Made by a program: the position numbers and the translations under genes. From assembly GCF_020667835.1 (NCBI RefSeq), contig NZ_JAFMPR010000011.1:1-64000 (forward strand): a stretch of 64,000 bases of DNA. The letters are read 5' to 3'. This DNA comes from Roseibaca sp. Y0-43. Lineage in GTDB: Bacteria > Pseudomonadota > Alphaproteobacteria > Rhodobacterales > Rhodobacteraceae. Of this stretch, positions 1 to 9,049 are shown piece after piece. The first letter of the stretch is position 1, and every line of letters begins with the position of its first letter. The notes under the pieces are model-generated. The model was given only the letters and a program-made list of their open reading frames with translations, did not search any database and was not told the DNA's origin.

Positions 1-45
1 GCGCAGTTCCTCTGGATAACGTGTTCCGTTCTTCATCTTTCCCAT
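1..45 (-). CDS. IS3-family transposase OrfA, N-terminal fragment (runs off the window)
   Basis: The minus-strand ATG at 45-43 opens a frame reading MGKMKNGTRYPEELR up to the window edge. The RYPEELR stretch matches the usual start of IS3-family OrfA proteins, a helix-turn-helix DNA-binding subunit made with or without a frameshift fusion to the DDE-type OrfB. Only 15 codons are present, so neither the catalytic part nor intactness can be judged. The position 48 bases inside the putative terminal repeat is right for an OrfA start. Confidence 0.55.
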   Translation of the reverse strand, partial: MGKMKNGTRYPEELR

Positions 46-93
46 GACCCAGTATCCTTACTTCTGGGTCTCCGGCAAACAAGGGGCGGTTCA
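1..93 (-). mobile_element. One end of an IS3-family insertion sequence (rest lies outside the window)
   Basis: Read on the minus strand, the element begins at position 93 with TGAACCGCCCC, followed by TTTGCCGGAGACC. This resembles the terminal inverted repeat seen in many IS3-family elements. About 48 bases further in is a start codon for a peptide that looks like the N-terminus of an IS3 OrfA. The flanking bases after the end (94-96, ggt) would be the target duplication, but the other end is not visible. The element points away from the flagellar genes. Recognition rests on the repeat plus 15 codons, so the family call is moderately secure and the exact IS is unknown. Confidence 0.65.
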
Positions 94-477
94 GGTCGGT
101 GCCGTTGTCCGAGAGAGGCACTCCCTGTTGGGCCCGTTTTTCCTCCAAATCAGCCAACTACATCGCGCTGCGACTCTGCTAAGGCTCGTTGGCTGTGGAT
201 GTGGTTCGCCCACTTGCAGTTCCCTGCTTTCGGGCCTAGAGGCGTGAATTGTTCAACAACAAACGGTCTAAACGTGGGGCACCACTTGAATACACTCTGC
301 ATGTACCTGGCATGCGCTTTCGCGCAAGGTCGCGGCAAAATACCTCGTGCCCTTTTGCTCTTGCAAGGAACGAAACTTTACCGTGCATGACGGAACTGCA
401 TCTAGGATTGCGCTCCAATTTGCGTTCCTGATACGCAAAATGGCTTTTCTTGGGGGCTTTCGAGGTGCCACCGTTTG
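94..477. other. Gene-free stretch between IS end and flgI
   Basis: There is no convincing coding frame in these 384 bases: the short open frames overlap each other on both strands, lack ribosome binding sites and show none of the third-position GC bias of the neighbouring genes. Base composition is less GC-rich than the flanks. I found no tRNA, no clear rho-independent terminator for the flagellar operon that ends at 478, and no second copy of the IS terminal repeat. It may be remnant DNA next to the insertion. Confidence 0.5.
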
Positions 478-1584
478 TCACTGAACGATCAACTGTGCAT
501 GAAGGGCACCGGCCGCGTTGATGGTGTTCAGAATGTCGATCATGTCGCGCGGGTTTACACCTAGAGCATTCAAGCCCGCCACTATTTCCGATAGCGATGT
601 GCCACCTGTAACTTCCGCAAGCGCAACGGGAGGAGCGTCTTCCAGCTCTGCGGTGGTTCTGGGCACCACGATGCTTTCACCTTCGGCGAAGGGGTTGGGT
701 TGAACGACAAGCGGTGTTTCCTCAACCCGCAGGGTCAAGCCGCCTTGGGCGACTGCAACGCGGCTGATGCGAACGTCCTCGCCCATGACAATCGTGCCCG
801 ATCTTTGATCGACGACAACGCGCGCCCGGCTGGTCGGACGAATGCGCAGGTTCTCGATCCGTGCCAGCGCATGTGCCGTCGAACGCGCTTCGGTGCGCTC
901 TATGTTCAAAATGACTGTTCCCGGGTCTGTCATGCGCGCTGCGTTGCGCGAAAATTCGGCATTTATGGTTTGTTCAATTTGCAGAGCAGTCGAGAAATCC
1001 GGGACTTTCAAAGCGATGCGCACTTCCCTCAAGCTGTCCAAGGCGAAGTCGATTTCGCGCTCGACACGCGCGCCGCCTGGAATGATGCCTGCGGTTGGCA
1101 CCCCGCGGACCACTCTTGCGGCGTCCCCCTCTGCCGACGCGCCGCCGGCAATGATGCTTCCCTGTGCGACGGCATAGATGGTGCCATCTGCCCCGTTCAA
1201 GGGTGTCATGACCAAGGTTCCGCCCAACAGGCTGCTGGCATCGCCGATCGCCGACACTGTCACGTCTATTGTACCACCGGCCCGCGCGAACGGGGGCAGG
1301 CTTGCGGTTACGATGACCGCAGCGACATTCTTGGGACGGAACTGTTCGCCGGTAACGTTTACTCCCAGCCGTTCGAGAATATTCGACATGGTGTCTTCGG
1401 TGAAAGGTGCGTTGCGCAAGCCATCGCCCGTGCCGTTCAGCCCGACGACCAAGCCATAACCCAACAAGTCGTTCGACCGGACGCCGTCGAATTCCACGAT
1501 GTCTTTCAGCCTGACATTCGCATCCGCAAACCGCGGCGAAAGCAGGGCGACCATGGCGCAAAGGGCAATCAGGAAGGGTCTCAT
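478..1584 (-). CDS. flgI: Flagellar basal-body P-ring protein FlgI
   Basis: A 368-residue protein with an N-terminal signal peptide (hydrophobic segment ending near ADAN, residues 1-22), as expected for a protein exported to the periplasm by Sec to form the P ring around the flagellar rod in the peptidoglycan layer. Family signatures visible are VRLKDIVEFDGVRSNDLLGYG near the N-terminus, the GTGD turn, and the C-terminal LSEIVAGLNALGVNPRDMI. Length is normal for FlgI. The ATG overlaps the flgL stop (ATGA), so it is translationally coupled and is the last gene of the motB-flgE-flgK-flgL-flgI run. No flagellar gene follows inside the window; an IS end lies 384 bases downstream. Confidence 0.95.
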   Translation of the reverse strand: MRPFLIALCAMVALLSPRFADANVRLKDIVEFDGVRSNDLLGYGLVVGLNGTGDGLRNAPFTEDTMSNILERLGVNVTGEQFRPKNVAAVIVTASLPPFARAGGTIDVTVSAIGDASSLLGGTLVMTPLNGADGTIYAVAQGSIIAGGASAEGDAARVVRGVPTAGIIPGGARVEREIDFALDSLREVRIALKVPDFSTALQIEQTINAEFSRNAARMTDPGTVILNIERTEARSTAHALARIENLRIRPTSRARVVVDQRSGTIVMGEDVRISRVAVAQGGLTLRVEETPLVVQPNPFAEGESIVVPRTTAELEDAPPVALAEVTGGTSLSEIVAGLNALGVNPRDMIDILNTINAAGALHAQLIVQ

Positions 1585-2588
1585 CGCAGATACTCTGTCA
1601 GGGAAAGACGCGAAAGCCGGGCTGTGATCATGTAAAGGGCATCCAGACGCTGGGTGGCGGTTTCCAATGCCGTTGCGGTCTCATAGGGGTCGGCTGCGAG
1701 CAACTCTGTGCGAACTATTTGCAGCGAAGTGGCTTTTGCCTCGGCCTGCGTTCTTGCGGCCTCCACTCTGGCTTCGGTTGCCCCAATACGGGCTTGCAGG
1801 CCGACACGGGACGCGTCGGCACCCAATAGCGCGGTGGAACTGAGGCTTAGAAGTGAGCGCCGCTGCGCCGCCGTCAGCGAGGGGGCAAGCGTTTCGCCCA
1901 AAGCGCCGAGCGCAAGAGCCGCGAGCGTGTCGCGGATTGCGTCTTCCGTACCGGCCAGCTCCGGTCGCAGGGTGATCCCATCGCCAAGGTCGACGCCCGC
2001 GGTCGCGGAGGGGCCGCCAAGATAGGCGATCGTGTCAAAATCGCCGCCGCTGGCGAACCATGTGTTCACATGGTCCCGGATGTCGTTCACCGATGCTCCG
2101 GGCGGAAGCGATGCTTCCAGCGAGGTCAGAATGGTGTCGGGATCGGCAAAGGGGCGTTCTTGGCCAGAGGTGCCGGAAAACAGGAAGCGGCCGGCAATCT
2201 TGGTGTTCAGAGCACCGATCGCATCGGCAAAACCGGTGCGCGCGCGGGCAGTGGCTTCTGACATGACGAGGTTGTCCGCTCCTTGCGTGCTCATCTGGAA
2301 GTCGAGCGCAAGTGTTTGCGTGATGTCGCCCAAGCGGTCGAGCGCGTTTTGCTGGCCTGAAAGGATGGTCGACAAGAAATCGGAATTGGCGATATGCCGT
2401 TCCGAGAGGTGGATCCCGTGCTCGACATGGGCGAGACGGGTCAAAGCCCCGTTCAGAGCCTTTGATCTGTCGGCATATTGGCCGGACGCGAGCTGCTCTG
2501 TCAGTTGCGACACGGTGTTTCGCAGGGACGTGCCGGACCGTCGCAGCATAAGGGATTGCGCGATGTCAGCGGTGCCGAGTTGGAACAT
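1581..2588 (-). CDS. flgL: Flagellar hook-filament junction protein FlgL (HAP3)
   Basis: A 335-residue flagellin-like protein that caps the hook and joins it to the filament. The N-terminal helix region (SGTSLRNTVSQLTEQLASGQ) and the C-terminal coiled region (RIGATEARVEAARTQAEAKATSLQ) are the paired D0/D1 helices typical of FlgL and flagellin; no signal peptide is present because export goes through the flagellar type III apparatus. It starts one base after the flgK stop and its own stop overlaps the flgI ATG. The gene order is the standard one in Rhodobacterales. Confidence 0.92.
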   Translation of the reverse strand: MFQLGTADIAQSLMLRRSGTSLRNTVSQLTEQLASGQYADRSKALNGALTRLAHVEHGIHLSERHIANSDFLSTILSGQQNALDRLGDITQTLALDFQMSTQGADNLVMSEATARARTGFADAIGALNTKIAGRFLFSGTSGQERPFADPDTILTSLEASLPPGASVNDIRDHVNTWFASGGDFDTIAYLGGPSATAGVDLGDGITLRPELAGTEDAIRDTLAALALGALGETLAPSLTAAQRRSLLSLSSTALLGADASRVGLQARIGATEARVEAARTQAEAKATSLQIVRTELLAADPYETATALETATQRLDALYMITARLSRLSLTEYLR

Positions 2589-2589
2589 G

Positions 2590-4032
2590 TCAGATCTCCA
2601 GTAATTGGCGCAGCATGTCGTCTATGGTGGTCAGGACGCGCGCGTTGGCCGCATATGCTCTTTCGAGTTCGAGCAGGTCTTGCATCTGCGCGTCAGTATC
2701 GACGCCCCTGCTGGCGAGCGTTTCCTGTTTGGCTGTGTAGCTTGCTTGCGCATAGGCCAGCGCGCTTTCCGCACCAAGGCGCTTAGTCGCGACGCGTGAG
2801 AGGGTTTCAGAGATATTTTCTGCCATGGAAAGTGCGGGCAGACCGGGTCCGAGCGTGCGGGGATCTGACAGGGCATCTATCATCCGCGACAGGTTTGCCG
2901 GGTCGACGCTGGGGCCGGGCATGGCCGCATTCAGGCCGCTGCGCAGGCGCCAGAGGCTGGACGAATCTGCCGGGTCGATCATGGGCGTGATGCGCAGCGC
3001 TTGCGCCGCACCGGTGGGGTCGGCGGGAAAGGACGTGCCGCTGGTCAGGGTGAACAAGCCCAGCTCACCCGCCGCCAAGCTGGTATCGGCGTCCGGGCCG
3101 GCAAAGCGTGTCAACAGATCCATCGCGAGCCGGTCAAGGTCGCTTTGGGCTTGGGGGGCGATGGTGTCGCGGACAGCAAGATTGGCCCCAAGTTTGCCAC
3201 CGGCGAGAGTGCGATCCCCAAGCCCAAGTTCGCGCCCGTTGAGGGAGATGCTGGAAACTGCGCCAGAGCTTCGCGTATCGTCCGCGGCAATGCCGGGTGT
3301 CGCGGTGAAGCCGAATTCGGCCGCATCCAGATCGACAAGGATTTCGCCACGCGCGGTGACAAGCATAACCCTGTTATTGTCCCTCGGAATTTCGCTGACG
3401 GGCAAGAGTGTCGCAATGTCAGAGATCACGCGCTCGCGTTCGTCCATTAGGGCAAACGGGGTGCCGCCCAGCAGTGTCTGGCGCTGAATGTCCTTGTTCA
3501 GGCTGGCCACGCGCTCCAGCTGGGTGTTGAGCGTTGCGATGTCGGTTTCAACCGCCGTATCAGCCTGTTGGCGCATGGCTTGAATGTGCTGCCCTATCGC
3601 ATTGAACTTTGCGGCGATGCGCTCCGCGTCTTGGGCCACGGCTTGGAGCGCGGCAGGCGAATCGGGCGTCGTCGCAGCTTGATGCAGGTTTGCGTCCAAG
3701 CGGCTGAAAAGATCGTTGAGCGAGCCGGTTTCGCCCGGCAATCCGTAAGCCTGTTCAAGTTCCGAGAGCGCGGCCGTTTCGATTTGCGCCGATTGCCGGA
3801 CCGTGTCTGCGCTACGCACCGCAGCAAGCAAGACCGGGTCGACATCGCGAATAACGGCCCCGTTCCGCGCGACAGTCGATGCCCCGCCCGAGATTGTGCC
3901 GGTGGCAAGAGTGCTTCGCAGCCCATATCCTTCGATATCGGCATTCGCGAGGTTCTCGGCGACGACGCGGGTGCCCTGAGAGGTGAAGCGCAGGCCGCCC
4001 AATGCGATGTTGTTGGCAACTCCAAGGCTCAT
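2590..4032 (-). CDS. flgK: Flagellar hook-associated protein FlgK (HAP1)
   Basis: A 480-residue protein with the conserved flagellar rod/hook N-terminus (LRFTSQGTRVVAENLANADIEGYG) and C-terminal heptad-rich segment (LLELERAYAANARVLTTIDDMLRQLL), the signature pair of axial proteins assembled through the flagellar export gate. FlgK sits at the hook tip beneath FlgL. Lengths of FlgK vary; this one is on the short side but complete. It follows flgE by 30 bases and precedes flgL by one, consistent with one transcript. Confidence 0.93.
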   Translation of the reverse strand: MSLGVANNIALGGLRFTSQGTRVVAENLANADIEGYGLRSTLATGTISGGASTVARNGAVIRDVDPVLLAAVRSADTVRQSAQIETAALSELEQAYGLPGETGSLNDLFSRLDANLHQAATTPDSPAALQAVAQDAERIAAKFNAIGQHIQAMRQQADTAVETDIATLNTQLERVASLNKDIQRQTLLGGTPFALMDERERVISDIATLLPVSEIPRDNNRVMLVTARGEILVDLDAAEFGFTATPGIAADDTRSSGAVSSISLNGRELGLGDRTLAGGKLGANLAVRDTIAPQAQSDLDRLAMDLLTRFAGPDADTSLAAGELGLFTLTSGTSFPADPTGAAQALRITPMIDPADSSSLWRLRSGLNAAMPGPSVDPANLSRMIDALSDPRTLGPGLPALSMAENISETLSRVATKRLGAESALAYAQASYTAKQETLASRGVDTDAQMQDLLELERAYAANARVLTTIDDMLRQLLEI

Positions 4033-4062
4033 AGTCAGGTCACTCCGTCATGTCACTTTGTC

Positions 4063-5361
4063 TTAGCGCTTGATATTGTTGGTTTCCTGGAACATCTCGT
4101 CGACCGTCTGGATAACCTTGGCATTCGACGAATAGGCGCGTTGCGTCTGGATCAGGTTGGTCAGTTCTTCGGCCACGTCGGTCGCGGATTCCTGAAGCGC
4201 GAAGCCCACGAATTCGCCGACCGGGCCATCGCCTGCGTCCCACAGAAAGAAAGACCCGCTATCGCGAGAGACCTTGAAAGCCTGATCGTTCAGCGCGGTC
4301 AGGCCGTTGGGGTTCGGCACATCGACCAGCGGAATGCGGTAGAGGGTGCGGCGAAAGCCTTGGTCATAGACGGCATCGAGATTGCCATTCGCGTCGATCA
4401 TCAGGCCAATCAGGTTGCCCGCGCCGAACCCGTCCTGCGTGACGCCTGCGGGCGAGAAGGTCGAGCCGCGCTGGGACAACCCGCCGGTTTCGCCGATCGC
4501 ACCAAGTTCCATGGTGATCTGTTGCGCGCCGATCGTCAGGTCAATGCTGCCGGTGGTCCCGTCATAGGCCGGGGATGCGCCGACAGGCGTGACCGAGGCC
4601 AAGGTGCCGCCGGTGCCCGGCGCATCGCTGAAAACAAGGTCATATTCGCCGATCGTGGCCCCGCTGCCCTGGTCCACAATGCTCATACGCCACGAATTGG
4701 CCGCACCAGACGGCTGGAAGGACACATCAAGGGTTCCGGGCAAGCCCAACGTGTCGACATAGGCGACCGACAGGTAGGACGGATCCCCGGCGGCGCTTGG
4801 AAGCGTTTCGCTGGCCGGCAAGTTGACCGCCATGTTGATGGTGCTGGTCGGAAAAGAGGCCTGTTGGTTCACCCCCACCTGGATGGGCCGCAAGCCGGAT
4901 GCGTTGTCGCGCACATTGGGCGGGACCGTGCCGTCCTCGTTGGCGGGCCACCCCATCAGCACCAACCCGGCAGGGTTGCGCAGGAAGCCGTCGGCATCCT
5001 GTCGGAACGAACCAGTCGTGGTCAGCAACAGGGGCGCTGTGCCGTCCTGCAACTGCGCGCCCAGTTCGGACGTGACGGGCAAGAACCCGCGCCCGTTGAT
5101 GGCGATATCCGTGGGGTTTTGCGTGCCGATCAACGCGCCGCCTTGATCGACCAGCCGCAAGGTCGAGGTGCGCACACCCCCCGCGCTGTAAGCGCCTTGT
5201 CCTGCCAGCCCGCTGCCAATGACCATGGAGTGGAACGAGGTATGCGCCCGCCGGAACCCATAGGTCGCCGAGTTCGCGATATTGTCCGAAATGGTCGACA
5301 GCCGGGTGGCATTGGCACGCAAGCCGGAAATGCCTGCATTCAGGGAGGAAGTAATACTCAT
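4063..5361 (-). CDS. flgE: Flagellar hook protein FlgE
   Basis: A 432-residue axial protein. The N-terminal motif (SSLNAGISGLRANATRLSTI then SDNIANSATYGFRRAH) and the C-terminal heptad region (NLIQTQRAYSSNAKVIQTVDEMFQE) are characteristic of hook protein. The variable central domain (about residues 90-350) is rich in Gly, Thr and Ser. It polymerises into the universal joint between rod and filament. About 70 bases separate it from motB upstream; that gap contains an A/T-rich run in an otherwise GC-rich stretch and could hold a separate promoter, but I do not recognise a sigma-28 or sigma-54 box. Confidence 0.93.
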   Translation of the reverse strand: MSITSSLNAGISGLRANATRLSTISDNIANSATYGFRRAHTSFHSMVIGSGLAGQGAYSAGGVRTSTLRLVDQGGALIGTQNPTDIAINGRGFLPVTSELGAQLQDGTAPLLLTTTGSFRQDADGFLRNPAGLVLMGWPANEDGTVPPNVRDNASGLRPIQVGVNQQASFPTSTINMAVNLPASETLPSAAGDPSYLSVAYVDTLGLPGTLDVSFQPSGAANSWRMSIVDQGSGATIGEYDLVFSDAPGTGGTLASVTPVGASPAYDGTTGSIDLTIGAQQITMELGAIGETGGLSQRGSTFSPAGVTQDGFGAGNLIGLMIDANGNLDAVYDQGFRRTLYRIPLVDVPNPNGLTALNDQAFKVSRDSGSFFLWDAGDGPVGEFVGFALQESATDVAEELTNLIQTQRAYSSNAKVIQTVDEMFQETNNIKR

Positions 5362-5433
5362 GTCCGCTCCGTCGCGTTGATGATTCTTTCCCCGACTATC
5401 GCCCCGCGGTGTTAATTTCCCCCTAATGCCCCC

Positions 5434-6222
5434 CTAACGCCGGGTTTGCCGCAAAAGCACCAGTTCGATGCGGTTGTTTTCGGGGGCCATGGCATTGCCG
5501 GTATCGGCCAGCGAGCGGTCGGCGTGCCCGGTCACGCGGCGCAGCCTGTCCGGGGGGAAATCGCTGCCTTCGACCAGTTCGCGCATGGCTTGGGCGCGTT
5601 GCACGGTCAGCCGCCAGACCGGATTGTCACGCAGCACGGCGGGAAAGGATTGCGAATGCACCCCGATGGCCAGCGGGTTTTCGACAATCCGAATGGCGCT
5701 GGTGATGAGCGCGGTCAGGTGCACCAGAACCGGCCGCGGCTCTGCGCCATCCCCCTCGAACAGGGGCGCCCCGGCAAGGTCTGTCAGCTCGAACACCAGC
5801 CCTTCATCGGTCAGCTTGATGTTCACATGTTGCAAAAGCTGTTCGGCGAAGGCGCTTTCGCCGGCAAGTGCCGCGAATTGGTCGGCCACGTCTTGCAATT
5901 CTGCGGTTTCGGCCTGAAACGCTTCTGCGGTCGCGACCTCATCCGTGACAGAGGTGACGGTCGAGAGCGAGGCCCCGCCGAACGCGCCATCGCTGCCAGA
6001 GGAGGAACTGTCGAGCGAGAAGGTCGGCGTGAAATAATCCGCGATCCCCTTGCGCTCATCCTCGGAGACGGAGCCAAGCAGCCACAGCATGAGAAAGAAT
6101 GCCATCATGGCAGTCACGAAATCGGCATAGGCCACTTTCCAGGCCCCACCGTGATGCCCACCACCCGCGACAACCTTCTTGCGCTTGATGATGATCGGCC
6201 TGACATTGTCAGAACGGTCCAT
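5434..6222 (-). CDS. motB: Flagellar motor stator protein MotB
   Basis: A 262-residue stator subunit. The MotB plug/transmembrane motif is clear near residues 20-50 (GGHHGGAWKVAYADFVTAMM, then a hydrophobic run), with the conserved Asp in YADF that carries the proton. The C-terminal half is an OmpA/MotB peptidoglycan-binding domain ending in VTGHADRSLADTGNAMAPEN. I take the ATG at 6222, preceded by AGGTGG at good spacing; an in-frame GTG six bases upstream is possible. The partner motA is not in the window, so motB heads the visible part of the flagellar cluster. Confidence 0.9.
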   Translation of the reverse strand: MDRSDNVRPIIIKRKKVVAGGGHHGGAWKVAYADFVTAMMAFFLMLWLLGSVSEDERKGIADYFTPTFSLDSSSSGSDGAFGGASLSTVTSVTDEVATAEAFQAETAELQDVADQFAALAGESAFAEQLLQHVNIKLTDEGLVFELTDLAGAPLFEGDGAEPRPVLVHLTALITSAIRIVENPLAIGVHSQSFPAVLRDNPVWRLTVQRAQAMRELVEGSDFPPDRLRRVTGHADRSLADTGNAMAPENNRIELVLLRQTRR

Positions 6223-6392
6223 GTTCACCCACCTTTTTACCCAAGGACGACCCTAGCAGCCGGGTCTGAACAGAAGGTTAAGCTGTGCGCACAGGGTCAC
6301 GTTTTTGCCATTGCAGCCCGTGTTTCATGGCCGGGGGCTTACTTTTGGGCGCGAAACCGCTAAACTGGCGCAAAAGAAAAATCGAGGCAGAC

Positions 6393-6977
6393 ATGAGCAG
6401 AACATTCCTCGCCATCGCGTTCGCGGTGCTTCTCTCCGCATGTGGCGGCAAAGAATTCTCCGCCCCCCGCAACCTTGACGACGCCTGTGCCATGGCGTCG
6501 GAGCGCCCGCGCTATTTCGCGGCCATGCGCGCGACCGAACGCAAATGGGGCGTGCCGGTGGCGGTGCAGGCGGCGATCATCCATGCCGAAAGCCGCTTCA
6601 TCGGCGATGCGCGCACGCCGGTGCGCTACGCGTTGGGGATTATCCCGATGGGCCGCCAAAGTTCGGCCATGGGCTACAGCCAGGCGCTGGACGGCACATG
6701 GGACGAATACCGCCGCGAGACCGGCAACCGCCGCGCCGACCGCACCGATATTCGCGACGCGACCGATTTCGTGGGCTGGTATTCGAACAAGTCGCGCGAA
6801 CGCAATGGCATTGCGCTGAACGACGCGCGCAACCTGTATCTGGCCTATCATGACGGGCATACCGGCTTCTCGCGCGGGACGTATAATTCCAAGCCGTGGC
6901 TTCTGGATGTCGCCAATCGCGTGGCCACGCGCGCGGTCATGTATGACCAGCAATTGCGCACTTGCCGCCGCTGGTAA
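6393..6977 (+). CDS. Lipoprotein with lytic-transglycosylase-like (SLT) domain
   Basis: A 194-residue protein with a lipoprotein signal (hydrophobic residues 6-15 and lipobox LLSAC with the Cys near residue 17), so it should be anchored to a membrane from the periplasmic side. The mature part resembles the SLT family: ERKWGVPVAVQAAIIHAESRF places a Glu where the catalytic acid of soluble lytic transglycosylases sits, followed by GYSQALDGTWDEY. It probably cleaves peptidoglycan. It is divergent from motB, so a role in flagellar or general wall remodelling is inference only. An upstream in-frame ATG at 6285 is rejected because it would hide the lipoprotein signal. Confidence 0.8.
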   Translation: MSRTFLAIAFAVLLSACGGKEFSAPRNLDDACAMASERPRYFAAMRATERKWGVPVAVQAAIIHAESRFIGDARTPVRYALGIIPMGRQSSAMGYSQALDGTWDEYRRETGNRRADRTDIRDATDFVGWYSNKSRERNGIALNDARNLYLAYHDGHTGFSRGTYNSKPWLLDVANRVATRAVMYDQQLRTCRRW

Positions 6978-7538
6978 CTAGCCAAGCGCAATCCCGACTG
7001 CCGCGCCGCACAGGATCAGCGCCATGACACGGTTGGCCGCCCGCGCGTGGTGCGGCTGGCCCAAGAGCCATTGGCCCGCGATTGTCCACAGCGCGAAGGC
7101 CAGCGCGTTGTTCAGCGTGAAGATGGTGGCGACCTGCGTGATCCGGGCGGTGTCTGCCTCGGGGTATTGCGCGAAAAGCGTGGCCATGATGACCTAGGCC
7201 TTGGGGTTCAGCGCCAGCAGCGCCGCGCCATCGGTGGCGCGGGCGCGCGGGGCCATGGCGGCTTGCGGCGCACCGGCGCGCCACAGCGCCCGCGCCAGCC
7301 ACAGCATGTAAGCCGCGCCCGCATAGCGCAGCCAGCCCATCGCGAGCGGCCCCGCCAGCGCCAGCAGGCCAGCGCCGGTTGCAACGGCGGCCAGAAAGGT
7401 CGCGGCATGGTAGCCCGCGAAGGCGGGCCAAGCCGCGCGCCAGCCCGCGCGCGCGCCGAGTGCGGCAAAGAACAGGTTGCCGGGGCCGGGGCTATAGGCC
7501 AGCGGAAACAGGAAGATCAGCAGGTTCAGCGTGGACAT
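6978..7538 (-). pseudogene. LysE/RhtB-family amino-acid exporter, disrupted by an in-frame amber codon
   Basis: Starting at ATG 7538, the frame reads MSTLNLLIFLFPLAYSPGPG and continues with alternating membrane segments typical of the LysE translocator family. The frame stops at TAG 7194-7196 directly after LNPKA, then resumes in the same frame (VIMATLFAQYPEAD...) to a second TAG at 6978. In intact relatives the motif is NPKAW, so the stop replaces the conserved Trp (TGG to TAG), a single-base change. Without suppression the product would lack its last third. A sequencing error is possible. The second LysE-family gene in this window (57242) is intact. Confidence 0.8.
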
Positions 7539-7687
7539 GGCGCGGCTCTGTTCGGGCAGGGATATGCCGCGATAGCGCGCATCGCCCGCGCCACCGACCC
7601 GAAAGCTGCGCAAAATGCACCCGCGCGGCATTCCAATTCGCGGCATATGGCACTAGATCAGGCGCAAGGATGCAAAAGGATGATCTT

Positions 7688-9049
7688 ATGGCCGCGACCG
7701 ATCTGACCGCCCCGCTGGCGCCCTTGACGCAAGACCTGCTGCGCGCCGCGAAACAGGCGGGTGCCGATGCTGCCGATGCCATCGCGGTTGACGGGCGCTC
7801 TGTGTCCATCGACGTGCGCAAGGGCGGGCTGGAACAGGCGGACCGCTCGGAAGGGCTGGAAATCGGTCTGCGGGTGTTCGTGGGGCAGCGTCAGGCGTGT
7901 ATCTCGTCCTCTGACACCCGGCCAGAGACTTTGGCCGCCATGGCCGCGCGCGCCGTTGCCATGGCCCGCGAAGCGCCCGAAGACCCTTATGCCGGTCTGG
8001 CCGATAGCCGCCAGCTTGCCATGTTGCGCAGCGCCGAGGGGTTGGATCTGTGCGACCCCGCGCCCGAAACCGACCCCGCCAGCCTGCAAGAGGATGCCCG
8101 CCGCGCAGAGGCCGCCGCCTTGCAGGTCTCGGGCGTGACACAGGTGCAATCGGCCTCTGCCGCCTATGGCCAGCAAGCGATCTGGCTGGCCGCGACCAAC
8201 GGGTTCAGCGGCGGCTATGCGCGCACGTCCCGCCACATAAGCTGCGTGGCCATTAGCGGCGAGGGCACGGGGATGGAACGCGACTGGTGCGGCGAGGGCC
8301 GTGTCTACCAGTCCGACCTGCCCGCCCCCGAAGAAGTGGGCCGCCTTGCCGCCGAACGCGCCGTCGCGCGGCACGGGGCGCGCCGCCCCAAGACCGGCGC
8401 CTACCCGGTCCTCTATGACGAACGCGTCGCCAGTGGCCTGATCGGGCATCTGGTCGGGGCGATCAACGGAGCCTCGATCGCGCGCGGGTCTAGCTGGTTG
8501 CGCGACGCGATGGGAGAGCAGGTTCTGCCCAAGGGGCTGTCGCTGGTCGAAGACCCGCATCGCCGCCGCACCAGCGCCTCGCGCCCGTTCGATGCCGAAG
8601 GCTTGCAAACCCGTGCCCGCGATCTGGTCGCGGACGGGGTGCTGCAAGGCTGGGTGCTGGACCTGGCCTCTGCCCGCAAGCTGGGGATGCAGAGCACGGC
8701 CAACGCCATGCGCGGCACGTCCGCGCCCCCCAGCCCCGGTACCACCAACTGGGCGCTGACCCAAGGCAGCGCCACCCGCGAAGAGCTGATCGCGCAGATG
8801 GGCACGGGGCTGCTGGTGACGTCGCTGATCGGGTCCACCATCAACCCCAACACGGGCGATTATTCGCGCGGGGCAAGCGGCTTCTGGGTGGAAAACGGCG
8901 AAATCGCCTATCCGGTCAATGAATGCACCATCGCGGGCAACCTGCGCGACATGCTGGGCCGGATCATCCCGGCCAATGACGCGCGCACCCATCTAGCCCA
9001 TGTCGTGCCGTCTCTGCTGGTCGAGGGGATGACCCTTGCCGGTGACTGA
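7688..9049 (+). CDS. pmbA: TldE/PmbA-family metalloprotease subunit
   Basis: A 453-residue protein of the TldD/PmbA family. PmbA (TldE) is the non-metal subunit that pairs with TldD in a cytoplasmic protease that trims small peptides such as modified microcins and antitoxins. Visible family features are the N-terminal VDVRKGGLEQADRSEGLEIGLRV-type segment, the central DERVASGLIGHLVGAINGASIARG stretch and the C-terminal GLLVTSLIGSTINPNTGDYSRGASG. I chose ATG 7688 because AAAAGGA lies seven bases upstream; an ATG at 7670 is in frame. The stop overlaps the next gene. tldD is not in the window. Confidence 0.9.
   Translation: MAATDLTAPLAPLTQDLLRAAKQAGADAADAIAVDGRSVSIDVRKGGLEQADRSEGLEIGLRVFVGQRQACISSSDTRPETLAAMAARAVAMAREAPEDPYAGLADSRQLAMLRSAEGLDLCDPAPETDPASLQEDARRAEAAALQVSGVTQVQSASAAYGQQAIWLAATNGFSGGYARTSRHISCVAISGEGTGMERDWCGEGRVYQSDLPAPEEVGRLAAERAVARHGARRPKTGAYPVLYDERVASGLIGHLVGAINGASIARGSSWLRDAMGEQVLPKGLSLVEDPHRRRTSASRPFDAEGLQTRARDLVADGVLQGWVLDLASARKLGMQSTANAMRGTSAPPSPGTTNWALTQGSATREELIAQMGTGLLVTSLIGSTINPNTGDYSRGASGFWVENGEIAYPVNECTIAGNLRDMLGRIIPANDARTHLAHVVPSLLVEGMTLAGD

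Noticed and set aside
3568-5415. 615-codon open frame on the plus strand
   Set aside because: It is antisense to flgK and flgE, which have complete family motifs; long shadow frames are expected in GC-rich DNA and this one shows no recognisable domain.
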